Source: Anaerosporobacter faecicola | GTDB lineage: Bacteria; Bacillota; Clostridia; Lachnospirales; Lachnospiraceae | Direction of reading: 5' to 3' | DNA length: 51,570 nucleotides | NCBI RefSeq assembly: GCF_012070565.1 | Contig: NZ_JAAQRO010000012.1 | Span: 1-51,570 of the forward strand | Shown here: in pieces, positions 8,375 to 16,569 of the stretch | How positions within the stretch are numbered: position 1 is the first letter of the stretch | How the letters are laid out: the number at the start of each line of letters is the position of its first letter | Translations under genes and position numbers: made by a program | The notes under the pieces: generated by a model | The model's input: only the letters and a program-made list of their open reading frames with translations | Databases searched by the model: none | Told to the model about the DNA's origin: nothing

Positions 8375-8408
8375 AGTATACCAAATGAAGAGTTAGATTT
8401 AGGTTAGA
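8375..8408 (-). promoter_or_regulatory. OmpR-type regulated promoter of the lipoprotein-TCS operon
   Basis: On the minus strand TCTAAC occurs twice (8408-8403 and 8397-8392), start to start 11 bases apart, and a TATACT -10 box follows at 8380-8375. Direct repeats at 11-base phase covering the -35 region are the classic layout of an OmpR/PhoB-type activated promoter. The operon's own regulator is the obvious candidate. Confidence 0.6.
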
Positions 8409-8516
8409 AATATTATATAAAAGCTTAGATCTTTTTCTTTTTTACTCTTTGCTTTTTATTCCCTTTGTTTTAACAGACTTGGTTTTTAATTTCCTTTATT
8501 TTCATACCTTTTGCAT

Positions 8517-9238
8517 TTAACACTCTATGCTTTTAATACCCATTTCTTTAATATCCTTTGCTTCTATATCCTTTTCTTTAAAACAAAAACATGCCGCAAA
8601 GATAAGCACCGCACTTCCTATACCCACATAAACTGGATAATAACGTAATCCTGGAACTTTCAGAATCAACGGTAACATACTGATGGCTCCTGCTGGTGGG
8701 AAGGAAACCCTAATAACTGTGAATGCAACCAACATACAACTGATAATGACAAAGGTACAAAAAGTGAGAGAAAGTCTCATTTGTTCATGAAGAACCAACC
8801 GTGAACAAGTTCCAAGAATAGAAGCCGTCACCATAAGAATCATGACTTCTCTATACTTACCACGAATCTTCGCTTTTTCATTGGAAAACTCCATAAAGGT
8901 AACGATCAACGGTGGTGCAACTATGTATAATTTTCCAAAGAGAATTGGAATACAAGCAAGAATTAAAAATATTACAATCCGCTTCCCATAATACAACACA
9001 CTTTCCTTATTCCTTCTCTCTACTGGTTGATAGATGACTCTTTCAACATAACTTTTTTTCTCAAACCACCACTGCACACCAACAATGATAATTGCCATGA
9101 TGCAAACGGAAATTGGATAAATCACTTCTCTCCTAAAATCTCTGCAGTCACTGTCATCAGCATAATCATAAGGATGGAGGCAAACCATCGAACAAGTTTA
9201 CTTTCTTTACGAATATCTTTTCCATTTGTTCTTTCCAT
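8517..9238 (-). pseudogene. HPP-family membrane protein gene split by a frameshift
   Basis: The reading frame beginning at the ATG at 9238 encodes a hydrophobic N-terminus (MERTNGKDIRKESKL, then a membrane helix ending TVTAEILGEK) and stops at 9122. A second frame, open from upstream of this point down to 8517, continues with VIYPISVCIMAIIIVGVQWW and four more membrane helices, including FPPAGAISMLPLIL, the HPP-family signature. Removing one GA from the GAGA near 9125-9128 joins the two frames into a single 239-residue protein. So either a dinucleotide insertion disrupted the gene or the base call is wrong. HPP proteins are membrane proteins, some linked to nitrite transport in other organisms; the role here is unknown. 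T-rich DNA follows the stop. Confidence 0.65.
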
Positions 9239-9501
9239 AACACTTCATCTGTAACGACATACTCTTACGATTTGTTACATGTTCCTTTATTTATTTGTAT
9301 CCAAACAGCTTGAAGTTCTGTTCGGTTACATTGCATATTTGCATATTAAATGTAATGTTTCCTACATTGCAAACACCTCTATCATAACATAAAGATGAAA
9401 AAGGGACAACTGTCTCAAATCGTTTGCATTCAGAAACATTCTATAAAGTATCTAAATTGTTTCTTAAAAAAGAATACTTTTGTATCTTTTTCACTAACTT
9501 C

Positions 9502-9510
9502 TGCTATACT
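9502..9510 (+). promoter_or_regulatory. Extended -10 promoter of the phospholipase C-like gene
   Basis: TGCTATACT forms an extended -10 element about 28 bases ahead of the ATG at 9538. A weak TTGTAT lies 19 bases upstream of the -10 hexamer. Confidence 0.45.
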
Positions 9511-9537
9511 AATCCTAGAAAGCTAAAGGAGGTACTT

Positions 9538-10533
9538 ATGCCAGCATTTATTACACATTATCTATACGGGATCGATCTGTTTCATCAGCAAACCAATTCC
9601 TTTATCAAACAGATTCTATATCAAAACCAAAATGCATATAAACTTGGTTTACAAGGGCCCGATCTCTTTTATTTCGATGTATCCCTTGTACTGGGTGCCT
9701 CCGAATACAACCTTGGTGATCATATGCATGAACATAAGGTGTCACAATTCTTTCAATACTATCTTGAAGAACTGGATCAATTAACTGGAGACGAATTTTG
9801 TTGTGGGATGGCATATCTATGTGGTCTATTGGGTCACTATACACTGGATTCCTATATTCATCCCTATATCTATTATCGAACAGGTTATTCTCCTTCCATA
9901 CCAGGTTCCAGTCTTGCAAGCTTTCCAACACATGGTACATTGGAAGCTTTAATTGACAAACAGATGTTATTAGAAAAGAAGTCTATGATGCCTTCTCAAT
10001 TCTATCCTAATAAAACCATTAGCTTATCAAAAAAAGAAAAAGAAGTGATTGCTTCTACTATGAGTTCTGCGCTTAATGCAACCTATCACTCTTTCTTATC
10101 AAATTCCAGTAAGGAAGCCAAAATTACAAATCCTAGAAAGATCCGTAAAGCCATTACCGCTATGAAATACGAAACACTTCTACTTCATGATCCAAAAGGG
10201 CGAAAACAAAAAAGTATTCGTTCTATCGAACGTTTAGTAAAAAAAGAAGGCATGCTTTCTTCTTTATTTAATAATGATACGTTAACAGATACCATGGATG
10301 CTTGTAATCGCTCCCATGCCCTTTGGCACAATCCATGGGATCAAAGCATTGTTTCAAATGATTCTTTTGATGATCTCTACCGCAAATCTTCTCACTTTTA
10401 TCAAGATATCGCATTACGACTTCAATCATATATTGCAAGCAAAGCAACTGCTTGGACAGAACGAAGGCTCTTTGACCGGTTGCTCGAAACCATTGGAAAT
10501 CGTTCTTACCACAGTGGTCTGGATGTAGGATAA
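9538..10533 (+). CDS. Zinc-dependent phospholipase C family protein
   Basis: About 331 residues. The N-terminus MPAFITHYLYGIDLF, then GLQGPDLFYFD, HEHKVSQFF and GLLGHYTLDSYIHPYIYY, carry the spaced His and Asp residues that bind the zinc cluster in the zinc-dependent phospholipase C / S1-P1 nuclease fold. Unlike secreted clostridial phospholipase C it has no signal peptide and no C-terminal lipid-binding domain, so it probably acts inside the cell; its substrate is unknown. The ATG at 9538 has a perfect AAAGGAGG seven bases upstream, so longer in-frame starts are not used. A bidirectional terminator separates it from the convergent ABC genes. Confidence 0.85.
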   Translation: MPAFITHYLYGIDLFHQQTNSFIKQILYQNQNAYKLGLQGPDLFYFDVSLVLGASEYNLGDHMHEHKVSQFFQYYLEELDQLTGDEFCCGMAYLCGLLGHYTLDSYIHPYIYYRTGYSPSIPGSSLASFPTHGTLEALIDKQMLLEKKSMMPSQFYPNKTISLSKKEKEVIASTMSSALNATYHSFLSNSSKEAKITNPRKIRKAITAMKYETLLLHDPKGRKQKSIRSIERLVKKEGMLSSLFNNDTLTDTMDACNRSHALWHNPWDQSIVSNDSFDDLYRKSSHFYQDIALRLQSYIASKATAWTERRLFDRLLETIGNRSYHSGLDVG

Positions 10534-10537
10534 AAAC

Positions 10538-10570
10538 AAGGCAATGTCTATAAATAGCAGACATTGCCTT
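10538..10570. terminator. Bidirectional terminator
   Basis: AAGGCAATGTCT / AGACATTGCCTT, 12-bp stem, nine-base loop, A-run to the left and TTTT to the right. It ends both the phospholipase C-like gene and the leftward ABC operon; the last codons of the ATPase gene lie in the stem. Confidence 0.85.
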
Positions 10571-11147
10571 TTACTAACTCTACATCTTCCTGATCATGTG
10601 TTACCATAATTACGATTTTTTCTTGTTTTTCCTCTAGTAATCTTTTTTGAATATACGAGGCAACCAATTGTTTATTCTTTTGGTCCAACCCTTTTAAGGG
10701 TTCGTCCATAAGTAAGATATCATACTCACTTAACAATGCCCGTAATATAGCAACGCGGCGTTTCATACCACCACTTAATTCTTTCACCGGCTTATTCTCT
10801 AACGATCCAAGTCCCACCGCTTCACATGCTTCTGAAATTTCAGCCAATCTACGTTTTAATGCCCCCCTTTTTGTTGGAAGGACAAATAGTAGATTATCAA
10901 TAATTGTATTCTCCTCTAGTAATCGATCTTCCTGAAAAACAGCACGGATCTTCTTATTCTTTACTCCTATAAGCTCTCCTTCATCTGCATCCGTTAAACC
11001 AAGAAGGATACGGAATAATGTGGTCTTCCCCTTACCTGATTCACCCATGATGCAATGAATCATTCCAGATGAAAAACGGTAAGAATAGTCCTTTAATACC
11101 ATCAAACCATTATATTGTTTACATAGATTTTTCACTTCAATATACAT
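10548..11147 (-). CDS. ABC transporter ATPase (NitT/TauT type)
   Basis: This is a 199-residue ATP-binding subunit. Walker A is GESGKGKTT, the signature is LSGGMKRRVAIL, Walker B is DILLMDEP, and the switch His is in MVTHDQEDV. It is short because the usual C-terminal tail is missing, as is common in this subfamily. It is the last gene of a three-gene importer operon, starting 11 bases after the permease stop with GAGGT before the ATG. The energy-coupling role is certain; the substrate is not. Confidence 0.9.
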   Translation of the reverse strand: MYIEVKNLCKQYNGLMVLKDYSYRFSSGMIHCIMGESGKGKTTLFRILLGLTDADEGELIGVKNKKIRAVFQEDRLLEENTIIDNLLFVLPTKRGALKRRLAEISEACEAVGLGSLENKPVKELSGGMKRRVAILRALLSEYDILLMDEPLKGLDQKNKQLVASYIQKRLLEEKQEKIVIMVTHDQEDVELVKGNVCYL

Positions 11148-11158
11148 GAGCTACCTCA

Positions 11159-11938
11159 CTAGATTCGTTTTGTAATTTTACGATATAACCAACGTAGAAG
11201 CAGTAAAAATATCTTTTCAAATACAATACTAATTATAACAATGACAATGGTCCAAGCAAACAAATCTGGTGTATCCAGATAAATCTTCGACTCATACAAG
11301 CGTTCTCCTATGGTTCCATCTGGTATCCCGATTACCTCGGCCGCAATTCCTGATTTAAAACTAAAACCAATACCAACTTTACAAGCTGCATAAAAGAATG
11401 GCCAGATTGCCGGGATATGAATGTAACGAATCTTCCGAAACCATGGAACTTCAAATACAGTTGCCATCTCCATTCGTTCATGATCCAAACTTTTCATCCC
11501 CTGAAGCATATTCGTATACATAATGGGTAAAACCATTAAAAATACGATAAAGGTAGATAACTTCTTTGATGACAAAAATACCAGACATAAAATGATAAAG
11601 GAGGCAACTGGTATGGCTTTCATTACAGCAAATAATGGTTGTAAGAATTCTTCTATATACCGATTCAGCTTACTTCCAATTGCTAGGATAATTCCCAAAA
11701 ATGTGGCAAGCAAAAATCCCAGAATGATCTGAGACATGGAATATGCAATTCGTTGAAAAAAATCCTGGTCTCCTGTTAATATACATAAACGCTTTGCCAC
11801 GAAAACAGGAGATACTAAAAGTATCTCCTGATCCAATATACGACTCGCTCCCTCCCAAATCAGCAACCAGCAGATGACTGCCCAGATCCGGATGGATTGT
11901 TTCTTTTTGCTATTATCGTTTGTAGTAGAACGATTCAT
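11159..11938 (-). CDS. ABC transporter permease (NitT/TauT type)
   Basis: About 259 residues with six membrane segments. The EAA-type loop that contacts the ATPase is seen as MATVFEVPWFRKIRYIHIPAIWP, and GIAAEVIGIPDGTIGERLYES is typical of SsuC/TauC/ThiX-like permeases. The ATG at 11938 (MNRSTTNDN) is preferred because GGAGGAAC precedes it; it overlaps the 3' end of the binding protein gene by 26 bases. Partner genes on both sides make a complete importer. Confidence 0.9.
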   Translation of the reverse strand: MNRSTTNDNSKKKQSIRIWAVICWLLIWEGASRILDQEILLVSPVFVAKRLCILTGDQDFFQRIAYSMSQIILGFLLATFLGIILAIGSKLNRYIEEFLQPLFAVMKAIPVASFIILCLVFLSSKKLSTFIVFLMVLPIMYTNMLQGMKSLDHERMEMATVFEVPWFRKIRYIHIPAIWPFFYAACKVGIGFSFKSGIAAEVIGIPDGTIGERLYESKIYLDTPDLFAWTIVIVIISIVFEKIFLLLLRWLYRKITKRI

Positions 11939-12965
11939 CAGGTAATGTTCCTCCAACTGATTTTGGATTTTGATCAAATAATACGGAATAATAGCCTTCT
12001 AATTTTGCTTTCATCTCCTCTCCTTCGATGAAAACAATGTTACAATACGGTAGTGCAGTCTTGGCAACTGCTGCTGGTACGATGTCTTGTTCTTCTATCA
12101 TAGTAGCAGCTTCTTCCACATTGGTATTCACGTAATCTACAGAATCTTTATAAGCATCTAGAAATTCATTCACTTGATCCTGATGTTGTTTTAAATACTC
12201 CGTACGAACTACAACTGCTCCTGTTACCATTGCACTCTTATTGTCCTCTGTTTGCAAGGCAGCCCATGCTTCATTCAGATCAATTGCAATACGGATGGAT
12301 TCATTCTTCATCTGCGCTGTTGTTACGAATGGTTGAGGCAGCATGGCAATTGCATTTTCTTCACTTGCTAATGCAGCAACACATTCGGAATGTTCTGACT
12401 TATATTCAATGGTTACATCCTTTTGTGGATCGATTCCATTCTCCTTTAAGATATAATTCAATGAATATTCTGGCGTTGCTCCTTTTCCACTTGCATAAAT
12501 GGTTTTCCCTTTTAGATCAGCAATGCTATGTACGGTATCCCCATTCTCAACAATATATAAAACACCCAACGTATTAATTGCTAAGACTTTAACTTCACCT
12601 TTTGTATTATTATACAGAACCGATGCCAGATTGGCAGGTACTGCGGCAATATCCACTTCACCCTTTACGAGCATTGGCGTGATTTCGTCAACAGCAGATG
12701 CAATTTGAAATTCATAGGATTTCGTATTCTTTGCATCATCCATCATCTTAACCATTCCCATAGCCGTAGGTCCTTTCAACGCAGCAACCTTTATTGGTAC
12801 GGAATCAGTCGTGGCTTCTGCCGTTTCTGTTGTTACTTCTGCCGTTTCTTCTGTTACTTCTGCCGTTTCCTCAGTTACTTGTTCTGCATTATTCTTCTTC
12901 TGACAGCCAATGCATGTTACAACACACAAAATCGCTATACATAATAAAGTAATTCTTTTCTTCAT
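11913..12965 (-). CDS. Substrate-binding lipoprotein (NMT1/TauA-like)
   Basis: This is a 350-residue exported lipoprotein. It has a signal peptide with lipobox VTCIGC (Cys about residue 21), a Thr/Glu linker of three EETAEVT-like heptads, then a periplasmic-binding-protein fold with IKVAALKGPTAMGMV, GEVDIAAVPANLA, IADLKGKTIYASGKG and MLPQPF. Such proteins bind sulfonates, nitrate, pyrimidines or other small organics. The GPTAMG motif is frequent in clostridial members of unknown substrate. The linker is encoded by a 21-bp tandem repeat (12814-12876). A hairpin leader and a weak promoter lie upstream. Confidence 0.9.
   Translation of the reverse strand: MKKRITLLCIAILCVVTCIGCQKKNNAEQVTEETAEVTEETAEVTTETAEATTDSVPIKVAALKGPTAMGMVKMMDDAKNTKSYEFQIASAVDEITPMLVKGEVDIAAVPANLASVLYNNTKGEVKVLAINTLGVLYIVENGDTVHSIADLKGKTIYASGKGATPEYSLNYILKENGIDPQKDVTIEYKSEHSECVAALASEENAIAMLPQPFVTTAQMKNESIRIAIDLNEAWAALQTEDNKSAMVTGAVVVRTEYLKQHQDQVNEFLDAYKDSVDYVNTNVEEAATMIEEQDIVPAAVAKTALPYCNIVFIEGEEMKAKLEGYYSVLFDQNPKSVGGTLPDESFYYKR
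12814..12876. repeat. 21-bp tandem repeat inside the lipoprotein linker
   Basis: There are three copies of a 21-bp unit (ACTTCTGCCGTTTCTNNTGTT-like, read on the plus strand) encoding the Thr/Glu-rich spacer between the lipid anchor and the binding domain. The repeat is a multiple of three, so copy number changes would keep the frame and alter tether length. Confidence 0.85.
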
Positions 12966-13016
12966 GTTATTGAATTCTCCCTTCCAAGCTTATCTTTCCG
13001 TATGAAATAGCAAATC

Positions 13017-13053
13017 AATTGGTTACGCTCGATTGTTCGCTCATCAACCAATT
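13017..13053. promoter_or_regulatory. Leader hairpin of the ABC importer operon
   Basis: AATTGGTT / AACCAATT, perfect 8-bp arms enclosing 21 bases, between a TATAAT-like box near 13072-13077 (minus strand) and the start at 12965. It may be an operator or an RNA leader structure. I do not recognise a named riboswitch. Confidence 0.4.
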
Positions 13054-13129
13054 CTACAATATCACTCTTCTATTATAGCACGATTGTCAAACATACCTAA
13101 TTCAAAACTCGTTAAGGATTCAATCTTTC

Positions 13130-14089
13130 CTATTTTTTTATCTCTTCTTCTACAATATGATCCAATTGTTGTAAGAAATCGATTACTTCACACAGAAGTG
13201 TGGATTTCCTTGACATTTTTTCATTTAATGTATCCAATTTGCTTCCTAAATGATTGATAACCGATGCAATCTCTGTGGTATCCTTAGCAACATCTTCGAT
13301 TTCATTACCTGCAATACCAATTTGATTCACTATCTTATTGCTGAATTCTTTTACTTCTTTTGTACACTCCGTTACTTCAGCAAAATTTGTTTTCACATCT
13401 TTCGCATAGGATAGGTTATCCTGTATGGTACTTTTTGTTTGCTCAATCTCTTTCTTTAATCCATCAAGGCTGTCATACAACGCTTTAACCGACTCATCAA
13501 TTCCTGCAACTAACTTAGTTGTTGAAGTAGAAAGATCTCGAATCTGCTCTGCTACTACAGCAAATCCTCTACCCGCATCCCCCGCTCTTGCTGCTTCAAT
13601 GGAAGCATTCAAGGCAAGTAAATTCGTATTAGAAGCAATTCCTGTGATATTTTGAGACATTTCCTGTATGTTCTCAAAGTTCTTTTCCAATGTTTTAAAG
13701 GTATTCGTTATATTCCCTAATTGCGAACAGGATTGTTCAATATAGTTTGATAATGTACCTACTTTTTCATCTGCTTGTGATATAGCAGCATCTGACTTTG
13801 ATACAATATCATTCACCTGACTAGCATAACTATGAAATTCCTGAAAATTCGTATATGTATGATCGATATTGTCATTAATTCTATTAAATTGCATATTCGT
13901 AGAGTCAAAACCATCCTTAATCTCATCAAGATATTTCGTAACATCTCCTTCTTGATTCATAAAGTCTTCTACACGTTTTTCTACATGTTCAACACCATAT
14001 TGGATATGTGTTGCATCTTGATACTTTTCTTTCACCTCATTCTCTATGATTGTATTTTCTTTGTTTCTATTCTTCTTAAAGATGTTCAT
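13130..14089 (-). CDS. Soluble methyl-accepting chemotaxis-type signalling protein
   Basis: About 319 residues, nearly all coiled-coil. The conserved hairpin tip [27 protein letters not shown] is the site where chemoreceptors contact CheA and CheW. There is no membrane segment, no HAMP domain and no recognised ligand-binding domain; residues 1-80 are a charged helical stretch. So it must get its signal from inside the cell or from a partner. The gene just upstream encodes a FIST sensor, the likely partner. The second ATG (14089) is preferred; AAAGGAC-ATG-N9-ATG and a hairpin at 14123-14141 form a start element shared with pgm. Confidence 0.88.
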   Translation of the reverse strand: MNIFKKNRNKENTIIENEVKEKYQDATHIQYGVEHVEKRVEDFMNQEGDVTKYLDEIKDGFDSTNMQFNRINDNIDHTYTNFQEFHSYASQVNDIVSKSDAAISQADEKVGTLSNYIEQSCSQLGNITNTFKTLEKNFENIQEMSQNITGIASNTNLLALNASIEAARAGDAGRGFAVVAEQIRDLSTSTTKLVAGIDESVKALYDSLDGLKKEIEQTKSTIQDNLSYAKDVKTNFAEVTECTKEVKEFSNKIVNQIGIAGNEIEDVAKDTTEIASVINHLGSKLDTLNEKMSRKSTLLCEVIDFLQQLDHIVEEEIKK

Positions 14090-14122
14090 ATTCTTCACCA
14101 TGTCCTTTCAAAGGTCTAACAA

Positions 14123-14141
14123 CTTTGTGATCAACACAAAG
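14123..14141 (-). promoter_or_regulatory. Intercistronic hairpin of the AAAGGRCATG-N9-ATG start element (chemoreceptor gene)
   Basis: CTTTGTG / CACAAAG with a five-base loop, 34 bases from the chosen start at 14089 and inside the 84-base gap after the FIST gene. It is too weak and lacks a U-run, so it is not a terminator. Confidence 0.6.
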
Positions 14142-14173
14142 CTTCATGCAAGATTTTCTCTCACAAAGTCGAT

Positions 14174-15274
14174 CTATTCAAATACTACTGCTGTCATTGT
14201 TTGATTAAAATTATGTTGATTTAATTGTTCTCCATAACCGGAAAAGCCTACATAATCACCTAATTCTGTACCAATTTTCTTCGCATATTCCTGCAGATAT
14301 CCTTCTCCCTCGAATAATAGTGTTCTTGCAAGACAATGTACAATCAACGTAAGAGATGGTTTTGGTACTTCCTTTTTAATCTCACGAAATGTTTCCTCTC
14401 CAACAGTACGATAATCATCTGGTTCCAACAACGCCATTTTGGCATTATTATAGACCCTTGCATGATACATGATTCCCTTATTCTCCAAAACACTACAATT
14501 AGCTGTTATGTACATATGATTTCCAATAATTCTACCCATTGGACAAGTATCCATATATTTGCTTAATCCAGAAACGGTGGTATTCAGCGCTTCTGCAATC
14601 ACATCAGCCGCAGGTCTGTGATCATACTCATATACAATTCTCTGTCTACTATCCACTTTCGTTGCTATGAAGGTTTTACCCGTGGATTTGTAAATATTCT
14701 CTCGTATAAAATGGATCTTACCACCTAAGTTTCGAATCAGCACAAATACGGAAGATTTTTCTACAATCTTTCCATTCAATGCTACGTATGTAACATTCTC
14801 TTTTGCATTGTTACCTGCTGTTCCACCAACAACAGGGATATTTTTTTCCATTAAAACAGAATTCAGCGTATTCAATACCGACTCTTCACACCCCAGAAAT
14901 GCATTACTAAATACAAAGCATATACAATTCTGTAAACTAGACATTTTCTTCACACATTGTTCAACACGATTCACATACTTAACTGGATATCGATCTACGT
15001 CTTCTAGCAAATCCGCACTACATTCGATACCATCTTCAATACCAAGGACAAGTAATTGATCTTTAAAAGCTCCTTCCTTACATAATTCAACAATTGTAGT
15101 TGAACCAATCGTAATACTAGCAGGAAATAAATTATAAAATTCTTTTGTATATTCAGAAAAGTGAGAAACACCACAAAAGAAAAAAATTAACTTTGGTTTG
15201 GTAAGATTCTGTGTTGCCTCTTTTACTGCTTCTGTAACATTTGTGTTTGAACTTCTTCCTATATAATACTTCAT
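14174..15274 (-). CDS. FIST N/FIST C domain sensor protein
   Basis: About 366 residues with the FIST N domain (residues about 20-210, including FFFCGVSHFSEY and the central VVGGTAGNNAKENVTYV) followed by FIST C (about 220-365, PAADVIAEALN ... VGFSGYGEQLN). FIST is a predicted intracellular small-molecule sensor, often linked to GGDEF, kinase or chemotaxis proteins and thought to bind amino acids or similar ligands. There is no signal peptide. The ATG at 15274 has AAAGGGG upstream. It is followed by the soluble chemoreceptor gene after 84 bases on the same strand, which suggests the two form one cytosolic sensory unit. Confidence 0.85.
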   Translation of the reverse strand: MKYYIGRSSNTNVTEAVKEATQNLTKPKLIFFFCGVSHFSEYTKEFYNLFPASITIGSTTIVELCKEGAFKDQLLVLGIEDGIECSADLLEDVDRYPVKYVNRVEQCVKKMSSLQNCICFVFSNAFLGCEESVLNTLNSVLMEKNIPVVGGTAGNNAKENVTYVALNGKIVEKSSVFVLIRNLGGKIHFIRENIYKSTGKTFIATKVDSRQRIVYEYDHRPAADVIAEALNTTVSGLSKYMDTCPMGRIIGNHMYITANCSVLENKGIMYHARVYNNAKMALLEPDDYRTVGEETFREIKKEVPKPSLTLIVHCLARTLLFEGEGYLQEYAKKIGTELGDYVGFSGYGEQLNQHNFNQTMTAVVFE

Positions 15275-15620
15275 GTCAAGCACCCCTTTTGTTATTTTTG
15301 TATAACATTCCAATTCATTTTTCTTTTGTATTGTTTATATTTTAACATATAATACAGTATAATTCTACTATTTCCTCCTTTTTTGTATATAATATTTCGG
15401 CAAATTGCATGCATTTGTATTATATTTATTCTTTTTACCGTCGTTTTTATTATCAATTTTATTCTAGTAAATATAATTTTATATATTTTTTATATTTTTT
15501 TACCAAATACACTATACTTTCTAAGCATATTGTAGTATAATATAGTCAATCCAAAAGCTTACTATTAAGTAACAGAATGGAAAACTAAAAGGAAAGACAG
15601 AAACGAGAGGAGCGATTCAT
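15275..15620. other. AT-rich divergent intergenic region
   Basis: This 346-bp stretch separates the leftward FIST gene and the rightward kinase gene and holds no open frame of note. Rightward, TATAAT at 15536-15541 could drive the kinase gene, but the -35 is poor. Leftward, GCCGAAAT (15401-15394 on the minus strand) is close to the -10 of a sigma-28/SigD motility promoter, though the matching TAAA -35 is not at the right distance. Poly-T and poly-A tracts fill the rest. Confidence 0.5.
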
Positions 15621-16367
15621 ATGAAGTTAGAGAACTTAATTTCAAAAGGTACCAATGCTAGTGTATTCAGAGACGGTAACACTGCAATTAAAGTATTTAA
15701 TAAAGATTTTCCTAAAACAGAAGTATTGAATGAAGCGTTAAACACCTCAAGAGTTGAAGAAACTGGATTAGCAATTCCTAGTATCAGTGAAGTTTCCATC
15801 AATAATGGCCAATGGGCGATCAGCATGAACTTTATCGAAGGAAAAACCCTTTATCAATTAATGAAAGAGAATCCTGATCAGATCCAATCCTATATTGAAA
15901 AGATGGTGGACTTGCAGTTAGAGATTCACTCTAAACGTTCTCCACTCCTCAACAAATTAAAAGATAAGATGGTTCGTCAAATCAATAGCCTTGATTGTAT
16001 CGACAATGTTAAAAAGTATGATCTGTTAACTCGCTTAGATGGTATGCCAAAGCATATTAAAGTTTGTCATGGCGACTTTAATCCTCGTAATATCATCGTA
16101 GCAAAAGATAAATGGTATGTTTTAGACTGGGTACACGCATCACAAGGTAATGCAAGTGCAGATGTTGCAAGAACATATTTGCTTCTCTCTTTGGATGATG
16201 CAAAAACTGCAGACCTCTATTTGGATGCCTTCTGCAAGAAGAGTCAAACAGAGAAACGTTACGTACAGACTTGGTTACCTATCGTAGCTGCTGCTCAACT
16301 TACGAAAAACAAACCAGAAGAAAAAGATTTATTAATGAAATGGCTTGATGTAGTAGATTACGAATAG
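15621..16367 (+). CDS. APH/choline kinase-fold phosphotransferase
   Basis: This is a 248-residue single-domain kinase of the aminoglycoside phosphotransferase superfamily. The Brenner-type catalytic loop is HGDFNPRNIIV and the metal-binding site is VLDWVHA. The N-lobe is short (LISKGTNASVFRDGNTAIKVF). The clade is common in clostridia and phosphorylates small hydroxylated compounds; no resistance context is visible, so aminoglycoside inactivation should not be assumed. GAGAGGAG precedes the ATG. It is transcribed alone, with a terminator at 16432-16457. Confidence 0.8.
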   Translation: MKLENLISKGTNASVFRDGNTAIKVFNKDFPKTEVLNEALNTSRVEETGLAIPSISEVSINNGQWAISMNFIEGKTLYQLMKENPDQIQSYIEKMVDLQLEIHSKRSPLLNKLKDKMVRQINSLDCIDNVKKYDLLTRLDGMPKHIKVCHGDFNPRNIIVAKDKWYVLDWVHASQGNASADVARTYLLLSLDDAKTADLYLDAFCKKSQTEKRYVQTWLPIVAAAQLTKNKPEEKDLLMKWLDVVDYE

Positions 16368-16431
16368 AACCTACTGCTTCCTCCGTACATTCGCTTATAC
16401 ATAATATAACAAATTACTCGCAAGTAAACCT

Positions 16432-16457
16432 AAAGGGACTGTTTTCACAGTCCCTTT
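16432..16457 (+). terminator. Intrinsic terminator of the kinase gene
   Basis: AAAGGGACTGT / ACAGTCCCTTT, 11-bp stem with a four-base loop, followed by CTTTTT on the plus strand. Confidence 0.85.
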
Positions 16458-16487
16458 TCTTTTTGGTAACACCAATATATAGTACAC

Positions 16488-16569
16488 TTTGTTCTCCGCG
16501 CTGAGGACAGCCAACTTCAGCTGACATCTCCCTTATGTGCGAGTGTGCATCCCCCGGAGGGTTTCTATA
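16488..16569. repeat. Dispersed ~80-bp repeat, copy A
   Basis: This shares a common order of blocks with 26786-26871: TTTGTTCT-CGC, GAG-ACAG, CTTAT, GCAAGTGCGCAT / GCGAGTGTGCAT, CCCGG and TTCTATA. The right end covers the stop codon of the phosphohexomutase gene. No open frame or transposase accompanies it. Confidence 0.55.

Noticed and set aside
9122-9128. Programmed ribosomal frameshift in the HPP gene
   Set aside because: No slippery heptamer of X-XXY-YYZ type and no downstream stimulatory pseudoknot seen; a GA insertion or base-call error is simpler.
9424-9537. Upstream in-frame extension of the phospholipase C-like gene
   Set aside because: A perfect AAAGGAGG and the conserved MPAFITHYLYG start place the true start at 9538; the extension overlaps the promoter.
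12966-13077. Riboswitch (for example TPP or T-box) in the leader of the ABC importer
   Set aside because: Only one simple 8-bp hairpin is present, and none of the conserved cores of those riboswitches can be found.
15394-15401. SigD (sigma-28) promoter for the FIST/chemoreceptor genes
   Set aside because: The -10-like GCCGAAAT is good, but no TAAA occurs at the required 14-16 base distance; mentioned only as a hint.
15621-16367. Aminoglycoside resistance gene
   Set aside because: The kinase fold is shared by many housekeeping small-molecule kinases, and nothing around it suggests mobile resistance.
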